A stretch of 64,000 bases of DNA from Staphylococcus pseudoxylosus (lineage in GTDB: Bacteria; Bacillota; Bacilli; Staphylococcales; Staphylococcaceae), in NCBI RefSeq assembly GCF_003697915.1, contig NZ_RCVN01000013.1, positions 29,285 to 93,284 on the forward strand, read 5' to 3'. The translations under genes were made by a program, and so were the position numbers. Positions 56,005-64,000 of the stretch are shown piece by piece (positions within the stretch are counted from its first letter, which is position 1; every line of letters begins with the position of its first letter). Under the pieces are notes generated by a model. The model was not told the origin of the DNA. It ran no database searches and saw only the letters and a program-made list of their open reading frames with translations.

Positions 56005-57153
56005 ATGTCTGATAAGTACTATAGATCGTCATACTTGAATGTGGATTTAAATGCCATTGTTTCTAATTTTCAAGTCTTTCAAAAATTACATCCAAATAAA
56101 ACAATTATGCCAGTAGTTAAAGCAAATGGCTATGGTTTAGGAAGTGTACCAATTGCTAGACAACTTATGGAAAATGGTGCGGAGTTTTTTGCAGTGGCGA
56201 CGCTTGATGAAGCTATTGAGTTACGAATGCATGGTATAGATGCCAAAATACTCGTATTAGGTGTAATACCTTCATATAATATTAGTAAAGCCATTCAACA
56301 TCGTGTTGCAATTACAGTACCTTCAAAGGCGTGGTTAACTGATGCAATGCAAGAAATTCCAGAAACAAATGAAAAAGATATTTGGTTACATATTAAATTA
56401 GACACTGGTATGGGTAGATTAGGTATGAAAGACGTTGATGAGTACAAAGAAGTTATATCGCTTATCCAATCACAAGAACATTTGATTTTTGAAGGCGTAT
56501 TCACACATTTTGCATGTGCAGATGAGGCTGGTGAATCAATGAATCAGCAACAATCTTTATTTGAAGAAATAGTTAATCAAGCTGATAAACCGAATTATAT
56601 ACATTCTCAAAATTCAGCAGGGGCATTAATGAAAGATACACAGTTTTGTAATGCAGTTAGAGTTGGCATCTCATTATATGGTTATTATCCATCTCAATAT
56701 GTCAAAACGAATGTTAAAGTACATTTAAAACCTAGTGCGCAGTGGATTAGTGAGATTGTTCAAACAAAAATACTACAATCGGGAGAATCAGTAAGCTATG
56801 GTAGTGTATATACAGCTGATGAACCAACAAGGATAGGTATTATTCCAGTGGGATATGCAGATGGTTTTCCGAGAATGATGAAAGGTTTTAGCGTTAATGT
56901 GAATGGCATTCAATGTGAAGTCATTGGAAAAGTATGTATGGATCAGATAATTATAAAAGTTCCTGAAGATATACAAACAGGAGATAAAGTCATTATTATG
57001 GACCACCATAGTGATAATCCACAATCTGCTGAAGCGTTGGCACACCAACAAAAAACAATCAATTACGAAGTTTTATGTAGGTTAAGTAGGAGATTACCAA
57101 GGATTTACCATGAGACTAAAGGCTTAGAAATTCGAAATGAATTGCTAAAATAG
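56005..57153 (+). CDS. alr: Alanine racemase
   Basis: PLP enzyme that makes D-alanine for Ddl and D-alanylated teichoic acids, 382 residues. The PLP lysine is K39 in [10 protein letters not shown]. The catalytic tyrosine of the second half lies in [10 protein letters not shown] (about 263-272), and KVCMDQ is the C-terminal signature. TAGGAGG site. It is followed by mazEF, as in S. aureus. Confidence 0.97.
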   Translation: MSDKYYRSSYLNVDLNAIVSNFQVFQKLHPNKTIMPVVKANGYGLGSVPIARQLMENGAEFFAVATLDEAIELRMHGIDAKILVLGVIPSYNISKAIQHRVAITVPSKAWLTDAMQEIPETNEKDIWLHIKLDTGMGRLGMKDVDEYKEVISLIQSQEHLIFEGVFTHFACADEAGESMNQQQSLFEEIVNQADKPNYIHSQNSAGALMKDTQFCNAVRVGISLYGYYPSQYVKTNVKVHLKPSAQWISEIVQTKILQSGESVSYGSVYTADEPTRIGIIPVGYADGFPRMMKGFSVNVNGIQCEVIGKVCMDQIIIKVPEDIQTGDKVIIMDHHSDNPQSAEALAHQQKTINYEVLCRLSRRLPRIYHETKGLEIRNELLK

Positions 57154-57173
57154 TATAGTCACTGTGTGTAAAA

Positions 57174-57199
57174 TTTGTTATTATATATCTAACAACAAA
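57174..57199 (+). promoter_or_regulatory. Inverted repeat upstream of mazE
   Basis: TTTGTTATT and AACAACAAA are inverted repeats with one mismatch and an 8-base AT spacer, 42 bases before mazE. A candidate operator for MazE-MazF autoregulation, or a SarA-type AT-rich site. Confidence 0.4.
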
Positions 57200-57240
57200 T
57201 CTCGATATATTCTATTTTAGTCACCTGGAGGTCTTTATTC

Positions 57241-57411
57241 ATGGCAAGTTTTAATCAAAGTAGAAATCATAGTATTGAACAACTATTAAAAGAAGGCTAT
57301 TCTCAAATGGCTGACTTAAATCTCTCCCTTGCAGCAGAAGCCTTTCCATTTGAATGTGAAGCTTGTGATTGCAATGAAGTTTACATTAGCTCCAAGAATA
57401 ATAATGAATGA
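57241..57411 (+). CDS. mazE: Antitoxin MazE
   Basis: A 56-residue antitoxin that binds and neutralises MazF. The N-terminal part ([22 protein letters not shown]) would bind DNA, and the acidic C-terminal part with CEACDCNE wraps the toxin; this cysteine-rich acidic segment is typical of staphylococcal MazE. The CTGGAGG site is strong. It ends with a four-base ATGA overlap with mazF. The upstream dyad suggests autoregulation. Confidence 0.93.
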   Translation: MASFNQSRNHSIEQLLKEGYSQMADLNLSLAAEAFPFECEACDCNEVYISSKNNNE

Positions 57412-57770
57412 TGAGAAGAGGAGACGTTTATTTAGCTGATTTATCACCAGTGCAAGGGTCTGAACAAGGGGGAATTAGACCCGTCGTTATAATACAAAAC
57501 GATACTGGGAATAAATATAGTCCTACAGTAATTGTAGCCGCAATTACTGGTAGGATTAATAAAGCTAAAATACCTACACATGTAGAAATAGAAAAAAGTA
57601 AATATAAACTTGATAAAGATTCTGTTATATTGTTAGAACAAATCAGGACTTTAGATAAAAATAGGCTAAAGGAAAAATTAACATATCTTTCTGAGAAAAA
57701 AATGAAAGAAGTTAACATTGCTATTGATATAAGTTTAGGATTACATAATATTAGGAACCATAAATCCTAA
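57408..57770 (+). CDS. mazF: mRNA interferase MazF
   Basis: Sequence-specific ribonuclease toxin of 120 residues. [20 protein letters not shown] is the catalytic loop region with the conserved arginine and the threonine of the T-G-R strand in [16 protein letters not shown]. The S. aureus homologue cuts at UACAU (family knowledge). Both ATG 57408 and the next ATG 57411 are possible starts; 57408 makes it overlap mazE by four bases. rsbU follows at 58121. Confidence 0.95.
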   Translation: MMRRGDVYLADLSPVQGSEQGGIRPVVIIQNDTGNKYSPTVIVAAITGRINKAKIPTHVEIEKSKYKLDKDSVILLEQIRTLDKNRLKEKLTYLSEKKMKEVNIAIDISLGLHNIRNHKS

Positions 57771-58120
57771 TTTTCAAGGGGTTACTTAATAAGTAAATAT
57801 AATAGTAAATGACAGGCATCGATTTGCTATAACATGTAACAACCATTTAATTGTTGAGTTAATTAAGTTTGCTGAATTTTGAGTTTTATTATAGTGGTTG
57901 GATACCTTTGCAAAAGATGTCTAAGTGAGAAGCTTTAGGGTATCCTAAAGCTTTTTTAAATATTAAAGTTAAGACTATGCCAAATAATAATTTAACTGAT
58001 AGACAGATTAAAGCAATAGTTAACACTATAAATACCCCGTTAAAAACATACATAAAGAACATATATATGTTACATCCAATGTATGCGATTTATATTTGCA
58101 TTTTGAGGAGGATATACCGC
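57771..58120 (+). other. mazF-rsbU intergenic region with terminator
   Basis: 350 bases. A possible -10 TATAGT is at 57890-57895, and a strong terminator (57930-57957) lies about 30 bases downstream. The rsbU ribosome site GAGGAGG is at 58105-58111. An AUG-led reading frame begins at 57977 but runs into the rsbU GTG start in the same frame, and I do not take it as the start. Confidence 0.6.
57930..57957 (+). terminator. Intrinsic terminator between mazF and rsbU
   Basis: AAGCTTTAGG pairs perfectly with CCTAAAGCTT around GTAT, followed by five more T. It either ends mazEF (160 bases after its stop) or attenuates a transcript that starts near 57900. Confidence 0.85.
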
Positions 58121-59122
58121 GTGGAAGAATTCAAAAATCAATATAAAGCGCTAATTGATAAGAGCTTATATACTAATGATTCAACAGGATTATTAAACGA
58201 GTGTAAGCGTTTTACTGAAGAGGTGATAAAAAAGGATTTATTACCTGAAGATATAGTGCAAATACATAAAGAGTACATAAAGTGTCAGAGTTTAGACGAA
58301 TCCCAAATTTTAAAAACATTTAATGTATTAAAAGAAATTGTTAAAGGGTTTGGCTATAGCTACAGGGATTATAAACAATTAGTGGATCGCTTACAATATC
58401 ATGATAAAGAGATTGATTTGGCATCACGTTTACAACAGACTATGTTGAAAACAGATATACCTCAATTTGACAGTATACAAATCGGTGTGATTTCTGTTGC
58501 AGCCCAAAAAGTAAGTGGTGATTACTTTAATCTTATTGATCATAAAGATGGAACGATGAGTTTCGCAGTGGCAGATGTCATTGGGAAAGGTATCCCAGCT
58601 GCATTGGCTATGAGTATGATAAAGTTTGGTATGGACTCATATGGACATTCTCAGTTACCAAGCGATGGTCTGAAAAGGTTGAATCGTGTGGTAGAAAAAA
58701 ATGTTAACCAAAATATGTTTGTAACTATGTTTTATGGACTATATGAAGAACTGAATCACTTATTATATTGTAGTTCAGCGGGGCATGAACCGGGTTACGT
58801 ATATCGTGCCGAAACAGAAGCATTTGAAGAAATTACTGTACGCGGACGAGTCTTAGGTGTGAGTCAACAAACACGCTATAAACAGCAAGAAATTCCAATC
58901 TATTTAGATGACTTAGTCATTATATTTACTGATGGAGTGACAGAAGTTAGAAATGAAGCTGGAGACTTTTTAGACAAACATCATCTGTTAGATATGATTC
59001 ACAAATATAAGCACATGCATCCTCAGGATATAGTACAGCTTTTATATGAGGCGATTTTAAAGATACAGAATCCAGAAAAAAGAGATGACCTAACAATATT
59101 AATAATAAAAAGAGTGAATTAG
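58121..59122 (+). CDS. rsbU: PP2C phosphatase RsbU, activator of SigB
   Basis: Dephosphorylates RsbV to release SigB under stress. The 333-residue protein has an N-terminal helical RsbU_N domain (1-80) and a PPM/PP2C domain (about 120-333) with the metal aspartates in VADVIGKGIPAA and FTDGVTEVRN. The frame opens at 57977, but GAGGAGG nine bases before GTG 58121 and the 333-residue length of S. aureus RsbU set the start. A gene without rsbRST partners, as in other staphylococci. Confidence 0.94.
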   Translation: MEEFKNQYKALIDKSLYTNDSTGLLNECKRFTEEVIKKDLLPEDIVQIHKEYIKCQSLDESQILKTFNVLKEIVKGFGYSYRDYKQLVDRLQYHDKEIDLASRLQQTMLKTDIPQFDSIQIGVISVAAQKVSGDYFNLIDHKDGTMSFAVADVIGKGIPAALAMSMIKFGMDSYGHSQLPSDGLKRLNRVVEKNVNQNMFVTMFYGLYEELNHLLYCSSAGHEPGYVYRAETEAFEEITVRGRVLGVSQQTRYKQQEIPIYLDDLVIIFTDGVTEVRNEAGDFLDKHHLLDMIHKYKHMHPQDIVQLLYEAILKIQNPEKRDDLTILIIKRVN

Positions 59123-59136
59123 TTTTTGATGTTTTA

Positions 59137-59162
59137 GATTTAAAATTTAACTTTAAGGGTAT
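59137..59162 (+). promoter_or_regulatory. Predicted SigB promoter before rsbV
   Basis: GATTTA, 14 bases, then GGGTAT fits the SigB consensus (GTTTAA-N12-15-GGGTAT). It lies 40 bases before rsbV, so SigB would raise rsbV, rsbW and its own gene. Confidence 0.7.
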
Positions 59163-59201
59163 AAAAGTTATTAATGAGACTATAATTAGGAGTGTAATGT
59201 T

Positions 59202-59528
59202 ATGAACCTTAATATTGAAACTGTGACTCATGATACTCATTATGAGGTGAAAGTTGGCGGGGAACTGGATGTTTATACAGTTCCTGAGTTAGAAGAAGTC
59301 TTAGTTCCAATGAGACAAGAAGGAACACATGATATATATGTAAACTTAGAAAATGTTAGTTATATGGATTCAACTGGTCTAGGTTTATTTGTAGGCACGT
59401 TAAAAGCGCTAAACCAGAATGATAAGGAATTATATATTCTAGGTGTTTCAGATCGGATAAATCGACTATTTGATATTACAGGATTAAAAGATTTGATGCA
59501 TGTTAATGAAGGAACGGAGGTCGAATAA
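59202..59528 (+). CDS. rsbV: Anti-anti-sigma factor RsbV
   Basis: A STAS-domain protein of 108 residues that frees SigB by binding RsbW when unphosphorylated. The phosphorylated serine is S57 in [20 protein letters not shown] site precedes the ATG. Its stop is one base before the rsbW ATG, whose ribosome site AACGGAGG lies inside rsbV. Kept in the order rsbU-rsbV-rsbW-sigB. Confidence 0.97.
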   Translation: MNLNIETVTHDTHYEVKVGGELDVYTVPELEEVLVPMRQEGTHDIYVNLENVSYMDSTGLGLFVGTLKALNQNDKELYILGVSDRINRLFDITGLKDLMHVNEGTEVE

Positions 59529-59529
59529 C

Positions 59530-60012
59530 ATGCAACATAAACAGGATTATATTGAAATGCGTTTGCCAGCCTCAGCAGAATATGTAAGTTTAATACGATT
59601 GACCTTATCGGGTGTGTTTTCACGTGCAGGTGCTTCGTATGATGATATAGAAGATGCTAAAATTGCAGTTAGTGAAGCAGTTACTAATGCAGTGAAACAT
59701 GCGTATAAAGATGACCCAAATGATGTAGGGATGATAAACCTTTGTTTTGAAATTTTTGATGACAAGATAAAAATTGTAATTTCTGATCAAGGAGAAAGTT
59801 TTGATTATGAAGAAACCAAAGCACAATTAGGACCTTATAAAGAAAATGAAAATATCGATTTCTTAAGAGAAGGAGGTTTAGGTCTGTTTTTAATTGAATC
59901 ATTAATGGATGAAGTTACGGTTGATAAAAAATCAGGAGTAACAATCAGCATGATAAAGTATATTAAAAAAGAGCAGGTGCGAAATAATGGCGAGAGAGTC
60001 GAAATCAGTTAA
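59530..60012 (+). CDS. rsbW: Anti-sigma factor and serine kinase RsbW
   Basis: Binds and blocks SigB, and phosphorylates RsbV, 160 residues, GHKL ATPase fold. N box [16 protein letters not shown] (about 48-63), G box [12 protein letters not shown] (about 115-126). The ATG 59530 is chosen over an upstream in-frame start, because GGAGG lies 9 bases ahead. Its last 26 bases overlap sigB, so partner levels are coupled. Confidence 0.97.
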   Translation: MQHKQDYIEMRLPASAEYVSLIRLTLSGVFSRAGASYDDIEDAKIAVSEAVTNAVKHAYKDDPNDVGMINLCFEIFDDKIKIVISDQGESFDYEETKAQLGPYKENENIDFLREGGLGLFLIESLMDEVTVDKKSGVTISMIKYIKKEQVRNNGERVEIS

Positions 60013-60757
60013 TGATGTATCACCTGAACAAATTAACCAATGGATTACAGAGCACCAAAACAATGAAAATTCTGATGCTCAAGATAAACTTGTAAAGCAC
60101 TATAGAAAGTTAATCGAATCGTTGGCATATAAATATTCTAAAGGTCAATCTCATCATGAAGACCTCGTTCAGGTCGGTATGGTTGGTTTAATCGGTGCAA
60201 TTAACCGGTTCGACTTATCCTTTGATAGAAAGTTCGAAGCCTTTTTAGTACCAACTGTAATTGGTGAGATAAAACGTTATTTACGTGATAAAACATGGAG
60301 TGTCCATGTACCTAGAAGAATTAAAGAAATCGGACCACGTATCAAGAAAGTAACAGATGAATTAACAAATGAACTTGAACGCTCACCTTCTATTGCAGAA
60401 ATTGCTGACAGACTTGAAGTAAATGAAGAAGATGTATTAGAAGCAATGGAAATGGGTCAAAGCTATAATGCGTTAAGTGTTGATCATTCTATTGAAGCAG
60501 ATAAAGATGGTTCTACAGTCACATTATTAGATATAATGGGGCAACAAGATGATAATTATGATTTAACAGAAAAAAGGATGATATTAGAAAAAATATTACC
60601 TATTTTAACTGAAAGAGAAAGACAAATTATTCAATGCACTTTTATCGAAGGTTTGAGCCAAAAAGAAACAGGAGAAAGAATTGGTCTGAGCCAAATGCAT
60701 GTTTCAAGGTTACAAAGAACCGCGATAAAAAAACTTCAAGAAGCGGCGAATAAATAA
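59987..60757 (+). CDS. sigB: General stress sigma factor SigB
   Basis: RNA polymerase sigma factor for stress, stationary phase and virulence genes, 256 residues. Region 2 is in [21 protein letters not shown] (about 58-78) with [16 protein letters not shown], and the region 4 helix-turn-helix is [22 protein letters not shown] (about 222-243). It starts inside rsbW and is followed by a terminator. Near identical to S. aureus SigB in the DNA-binding regions. Confidence 0.98.
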   Translation: MARESKSVNDVSPEQINQWITEHQNNENSDAQDKLVKHYRKLIESLAYKYSKGQSHHEDLVQVGMVGLIGAINRFDLSFDRKFEAFLVPTVIGEIKRYLRDKTWSVHVPRRIKEIGPRIKKVTDELTNELERSPSIAEIADRLEVNEEDVLEAMEMGQSYNALSVDHSIEADKDGSTVTLLDIMGQQDDNYDLTEKRMILEKILPILTERERQIIQCTFIEGLSQKETGERIGLSQMHVSRLQRTAIKKLQEAANK

Positions 60758-60767
60758 TGATTAAAAT

Positions 60768-60807
60768 CAAAAGGCAGGGTCTCTAAATATAGAGTACTGC
60801 CTTTTTT
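60768..60807 (+). terminator. sigB terminator
   Basis: AAAAGGCAG...CTGCCTTTT with the inner CTCTA/TAGAG stem, then six T in all. Confidence 0.88.
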
Positions 60808-60904
60808 CATTTGTAGTTATATATTTAAAATAATGTATTAACCAAATATGTTAAAATGTATAAGATAGATAAGAATAAATACATAATTGTGAGTGGAGGA
60901 TTCT

Positions 60905-63055
60905 ATGGATAGTAATTTAATACAATCTATAAGAGATAAATATAATTTTACGACTAAACAAATTAATGCAGTGTTAGCATTATTGGAAGATAAAAACACT
61001 GTACCTTTTATTGCGCGTTATAGAAAAGAACAAACTGGTGGTTTGGATGAAGTTGAAATTAAACAAATTGATGATGAATATCAATATATGGTTAATCTAC
61101 AAAAAAGAAAAGAAGAAGTTATACATAATATAGAAGAGCAAGGTTTATTAACGACAGATCTAAAAAAAGATATCTTGAAGCAGACTAAACTTCAACGTGT
61201 TGAAGATTTATATAGACCATTTAAGCAGAAAAAGAAAACAAGAGCTACAGAAGCAAAAAGAAAAGGATTAGAACCATTCGCACAATGGTTAAAACAATCA
61301 ACGATAGATATGTCAATTGAATCAAAAGCGCAGCAATTTATTACAGAAGAGGTTCCAAGTGTAGAAGATGCAATAAAAGGCGCACAAGATATCATTGCAG
61401 AGTTAGTGTCTGATGAGCCTAAATATAGAAGCAAGATTTTAAAAGACACATTTCAACACGCTAATATTGTGACTCAAAAGAAAAAGCATGCTGAAGATGA
61501 GAAAGAAATATTCTCGATGTATTATGATTATGCTGAACCAGTCAAAAAGATTGCGAACCATCGTGTATTAGCTGTTAATCGTGGAGAGAAAGAAAAAGTA
61601 CTAAGCGTAAAAGTGGAAATGGATACGCAAGGCATTGAAAATTTTATTTGCAAAAATGAAATAAATGATAAGCATGAAGGTACCTATATAATTGAAGATG
61701 CTATAAAAGATAGTTTGAAACGTTTAATCATGCCTTCTATTGAAAGAGAACTAAGAGGAGATTTAACTGAGAAGGCTGAAAATCATGCCATAGACGTGTT
61801 TAGTGAAAATTTAAGAAATCTATTGTTACAGCCTCCAATGAAAGGTAAGCAAATATTAGGCGTAGATCCAGCTTTTAGAACAGGGTGTAAACTTGCAGTA
61901 ATCAATCCATTTGGAACTTTTGTTGCTAAAGGTGTTATGTACCCACATCCACCAGTTAATAAAAAAGAGGATGCTGAAAAAACATTTATCCAATTTGTCC
62001 AATCGTATGATGTTGAATTAATCGCTATAGGCAATGGGACAGCTAGCAGAGAAACAGAACAATTTGTTGCAACAATGATTCAAAAGCATAAGTTAGATGT
62101 ACAGTTTATTATTGTAAATGAAGCAGGTGCATCAGTGTATTCTGCATCAGAAGTAGCAAGAAGTGAGTTTCCTGAATTCCAGGTTGAAGAACGAAGTGCA
62201 GTTTCAATAGGTAGAAGAGTACAAGATCCACTAAGTGAACTTGTTAAAATAGATCCAAAATCTATTGGCGTTGGACAGTATCAACACGATGTAAATCAAA
62301 AAGCTTTGGAAGGTGCGTTAACATTTGTAGTTGAAACGGCAGTTAACCAAGTAGGTGTTGATGTTAATACTGCTTCTCGTTCATTACTACAATATGTTTC
62401 TGGGCTGACGCCAACGATTGCCCAAAATATAATAGATTATAGAGAAGAAAATGGTGCAATAACTCATAATAAAGATATCGCTAAAGTAAAACGATTAGGC
62501 GCAAAAACATTTGAGCAAAGCATTGGTTTTATGAGAATAGTGGATGGTAAAGAACCATTAGACAATACATCAATTCACCCTGAGAGTTATGATGTTACTT
62601 ATCAACTGTTAAAAGAGATTGAGATGACCTCAAATGATCTGGGTTCAGAACAACTTAAGTTAGCGTTAAATCATGTGAATATTGAATTAACTGCAGAAAA
62701 GCTTAATGTCGGACAACCAACATTAGAAGATATAATAAAGTCATTAATTGCACCAAATAGAGACCCTAGGGATGAATTTGAAACACCGATATTAAAATCT
62801 GATGTACTTTCTATTGAAGATTTATCTAAAAATATGAAACTTCATGGAACTGTAAGAAATGTCGTGGACTTTGGAGCGTTTGTAGACATAGGTGTAAAAC
62901 AAGATGGTTTAGTACATGTATCCAAATTATCTAAGAAATTTGTTAAAAACCCAATGGATATTGTAAGTGTGGGGGATATTGTAGACGTGTGGATTTTAGA
63001 TATTGATGAGAAAAAAGGAAAAGTATCGTTGACAATGATAGATCCAAATGGATAA
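60905..63055 (+). CDS. Tex family RNA-binding transcription accessory protein
   Basis: A 716-residue Tex/YhgF protein: N-terminal helical bundle, RuvC/YqgF-like nuclease fold (ILGVDPAFRTGCKLAVI, about 316-332), helix-hairpin-helix repeats (LLQYVSGLTPTIAQNII) and an S1 RNA-binding domain (about 640-712, LHGTVRNVVDFGAFVDIG). Tex proteins bind nucleic acid and affect transcription or RNA decay; the exact job is unclear. GTGGAGG precedes ATG 60905. The stop overlaps the SprT gene by 8 bases. Confidence 0.92.
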   Translation: MDSNLIQSIRDKYNFTTKQINAVLALLEDKNTVPFIARYRKEQTGGLDEVEIKQIDDEYQYMVNLQKRKEEVIHNIEEQGLLTTDLKKDILKQTKLQRVEDLYRPFKQKKKTRATEAKRKGLEPFAQWLKQSTIDMSIESKAQQFITEEVPSVEDAIKGAQDIIAELVSDEPKYRSKILKDTFQHANIVTQKKKHAEDEKEIFSMYYDYAEPVKKIANHRVLAVNRGEKEKVLSVKVEMDTQGIENFICKNEINDKHEGTYIIEDAIKDSLKRLIMPSIERELRGDLTEKAENHAIDVFSENLRNLLLQPPMKGKQILGVDPAFRTGCKLAVINPFGTFVAKGVMYPHPPVNKKEDAEKTFIQFVQSYDVELIAIGNGTASRETEQFVATMIQKHKLDVQFIIVNEAGASVYSASEVARSEFPEFQVEERSAVSIGRRVQDPLSELVKIDPKSIGVGQYQHDVNQKALEGALTFVVETAVNQVGVDVNTASRSLLQYVSGLTPTIAQNIIDYREENGAITHNKDIAKVKRLGAKTFEQSIGFMRIVDGKEPLDNTSIHPESYDVTYQLLKEIEMTSNDLGSEQLKLALNHVNIELTAEKLNVGQPTLEDIIKSLIAPNRDPRDEFETPILKSDVLSIEDLSKNMKLHGTVRNVVDFGAFVDIGVKQDGLVHVSKLSKKFVKNPMDIVSVGDIVDVWILDIDEKKGKVSLTMIDPNG

Positions 63056-63497
63056 TAATGATTTACAACATTTAACAGAAGAAATATCAGCAACGTATTT
63101 TGACCGAAGATTTGAACATAAAGCATATTTTAATCATAGGTTAAAAACTACTGGTGGACGCTATCTATTAAATTCACATAATATAGAAATAAATGAAAAG
63201 CAATTTATAAAATATGGAGAATCTGCAATTATAGATATTATAAAACATGAATTATGTCACTATCACTTACACATTCAGGGTAAAGGTTATAAACATAAAG
63301 ACTCAGATTTTAAATGTTTAAGCAAACAGACAGGAGCACCAAGATTTTGTACACCTTTAGAAAATTATGAAGAAAGAGCGAATTATATTTACAAATGTAA
63401 AAAATGTGAAGTTGAGTTTCTAAGAATAAGGAAAGTAAATACAAATAAAATGGTCTGTGGCAAATGTAGAGGGAAATTAATTCAAGTAGAAAATTAG
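63048..63497 (+). CDS. SprT-like metalloprotease-fold protein
   Basis: A 149-residue SprT family protein with the zinc motif HELCHYHLH (about 66-74) and a C-terminal zinc ribbon (YKCKKC...VCGKCRGK). The family relates to the DNA-protein-crosslink protease SPRTN, but the role in bacteria is unproven. ATG 63048 overlaps the tex stop region by 8 bases and has no ribosome site, so it depends on coupling with tex. A terminator follows. Confidence 0.88.
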   Translation: MDNNDLQHLTEEISATYFDRRFEHKAYFNHRLKTTGGRYLLNSHNIEINEKQFIKYGESAIIDIIKHELCHYHLHIQGKGYKHKDSDFKCLSKQTGAPRFCTPLENYEERANYIYKCKKCEVEFLRIRKVNTNKMVCGKCRGKLIQVEN

Positions 63498-63514
63498 ATT
63501 ATCAAGGTGAACGT

Positions 63515-63548
63515 TTGAGTCTTAACATTAAGTTAAGGCTCATTTTGT
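63515..63548 (+). terminator. Terminator after the SprT gene
   Basis: GAGTCTTAAC pairs with GTTAAGGCTC (one G-U pair) around ATTAA, then ATTTTGT. Confidence 0.7.
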
Positions 63549-63766
63549 ATGTAAAAGACACTTAAAATGCTACTAACGAAAGAATTAAATGAGTATATTA
63601 ACAATATATGGAAATTACAATAGGTAAGATTGTGATTTTACTCATTTTAGTTTTTGTTTTATATTGACGTTAGTACTTATATGTTATAAGATAATAAACG
63701 TTGAAAAATTAATAACTACTTCCGTTAAGGAAACATTAACTTCATTAAATTTGATTTAAAAAGTTA
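63549..63766 (+). other. Intergenic region before the tRNA cluster
   Basis: About 220 AT-rich bases in which I see no gene, dyad or RNA fold. Confidence 0.5.
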
Positions 63767-63795
63767 TTGACAAAATGTTAAATGTATATTACAAT
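63767..63795 (+). promoter_or_regulatory. Sigma-A promoter of the tRNA cluster
   Basis: TTGACA and TACAAT are 17 bases apart, 47 bases before tRNA-Leu. A strong stable-RNA promoter. Confidence 0.85.
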
Positions 63796-63841
63796 AGTAT
63801 ACGTTACTTAATAGAGAAGAAAGAAAAAACCGTTTTGCTAA

Positions 63842-63924
<83 letters not shown>

Positions 63925-63945
63925 TCAAATACCTTAATTGAATAA

Positions 63946-64000
63946 GCGGGTGTAGTTTAATGGCAAAACCTCAGCCTTCCAAGCTGATGTTGTGGGTTCG
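63946..64000 (+). tRNA. tRNA-Gly (anticodon TCC), 5' part
   Basis: Starts GCGGGTG with D-arm GTAGTTTAATGGCAAAAC. The anticodon stem TCAGC/GCTGA encloses CTTCCAA, giving TCC. The T-arm begins GTGGGTTCG, where the window ends, so the 3' end is missing. Confidence 0.93.

Noticed and set aside
57936..57943. GGGTAT as a SigB -10 before rsbU
   Set aside because: It is part of the terminator loop and stem, and no SigB -35 lies 12-15 bases upstream.
57977..58120. 48 extra N-terminal residues on RsbU
   Set aside because: An upstream ATG is in frame, but GAGGAGG before GTG 58121 and the family length favour the shorter protein.

Overview
The window is chromosomal DNA of a low-GC Gram-positive coccus and can be placed in Staphylococcus with high confidence. 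The signs are the protein sequences and gene order: deo genes-luxS-coaW-rpoE-pyrG-fbaA-murZ-aldA-rho, the tdk-prfA-prmC-tsaC-ptpB-glyA-upp-mnaA-atp block, murA-fabZ-ssb-sceD-thi, and alr-mazEF-rsbUVW-sigB-tex-sprT. The proteins are clearly diverged from S. aureus, so I infer a coagulase-negative species (a saprophyticus-group member would fit), but the species cannot be fixed from this sequence alone.

Layout. 1-3.7 kb: deoxyribonucleoside catabolism (deoC, pdp, deoB) plus a DoxX-like membrane protein. 3.9-8.8 kb: luxS (minus strand), a coupled M20 amidohydrolase/ATP-grasp ligase pair behind a near-consensus CodY box, a duplicated DUF2750 protein, and type II pantothenate kinase (minus). 9.1-17.4 kb: a double-GNAT acetyltransferase, rpoE (delta), pyrG with a reiterative-transcription attenuator, fbaA, murZ, an HxlR regulator and aldA. 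17.5-27.3 kb: rho, rpmE2, then tdk-prfA-prmC-tsaC-ptpB-ywlG-glyA-upp-mnaA, a largely co-oriented run for translation termination, tRNA modification, pyrimidine salvage, one-carbon metabolism and teichoic acid precursor supply. 27.4-34.3 kb: the complete F1Fo ATP synthase operon atpIBEFHAGDC with a good sigma-A promoter. 34.5-39 kb: DUF1146, murA, fabZ, ywpF (minus), a second single-strand binding protein and the secreted transglycosylase SceD. 39.1-43.3 kb: the TPP-riboswitch-controlled tenA-thiD-thiM-thiE operon, then the lipoprotein insertase YidC. 43.3-48 kb: HD-domain protein and cardiolipin synthase (minus), csoR and a chaperone-like gene, a 46-codon gene, and RodA (minus). 48.3-57.2 kb: ddl-murF, the RNA helicase gene cshA, three PH-domain membrane proteins, acpS and alr. 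57.2-63.5 kb: mazEF, rsbUVW-sigB, tex and a SprT-like gene. The window ends in tRNA-Leu(GAG) and the first part of tRNA-Gly(TCC).

The genes fall into a few linked jobs. Cell-wall precursor synthesis is heavily represented (two MurA paralogues, Ddl, MurF, Alr, MnaA, RodA, SceD). Others are energy and carbon flow (FbaA, ATP synthase, AldA), nucleotide supply (PyrG, Tdk, Upp, Deo enzymes), cofactors (CoaW, Thi, AcpS) and stress control (SigB partner-switch, MazEF, CsoR, PtpB, CshA).

I see no prophage, insertion sequence, integrase, CRISPR array or rRNA gene. The window is core genome. The most interesting material is regulatory: the pyrG attenuator, the TPP switch whose P1 strand mimics the terminator arm, a CsoR-like operator inside a promoter spacer, a 13-bp perfect inverted repeat over the tdk -10, a CodY box before the M20/ATP-grasp pair, a possible Shine-Dalgarno-sequestering leader on rpmE2, and an intrinsic terminator in the rsbU leader. 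The least understood coding system is the M20/ATP-grasp pair. Promoter, operator and hairpin calls were made by eye and are predictions.
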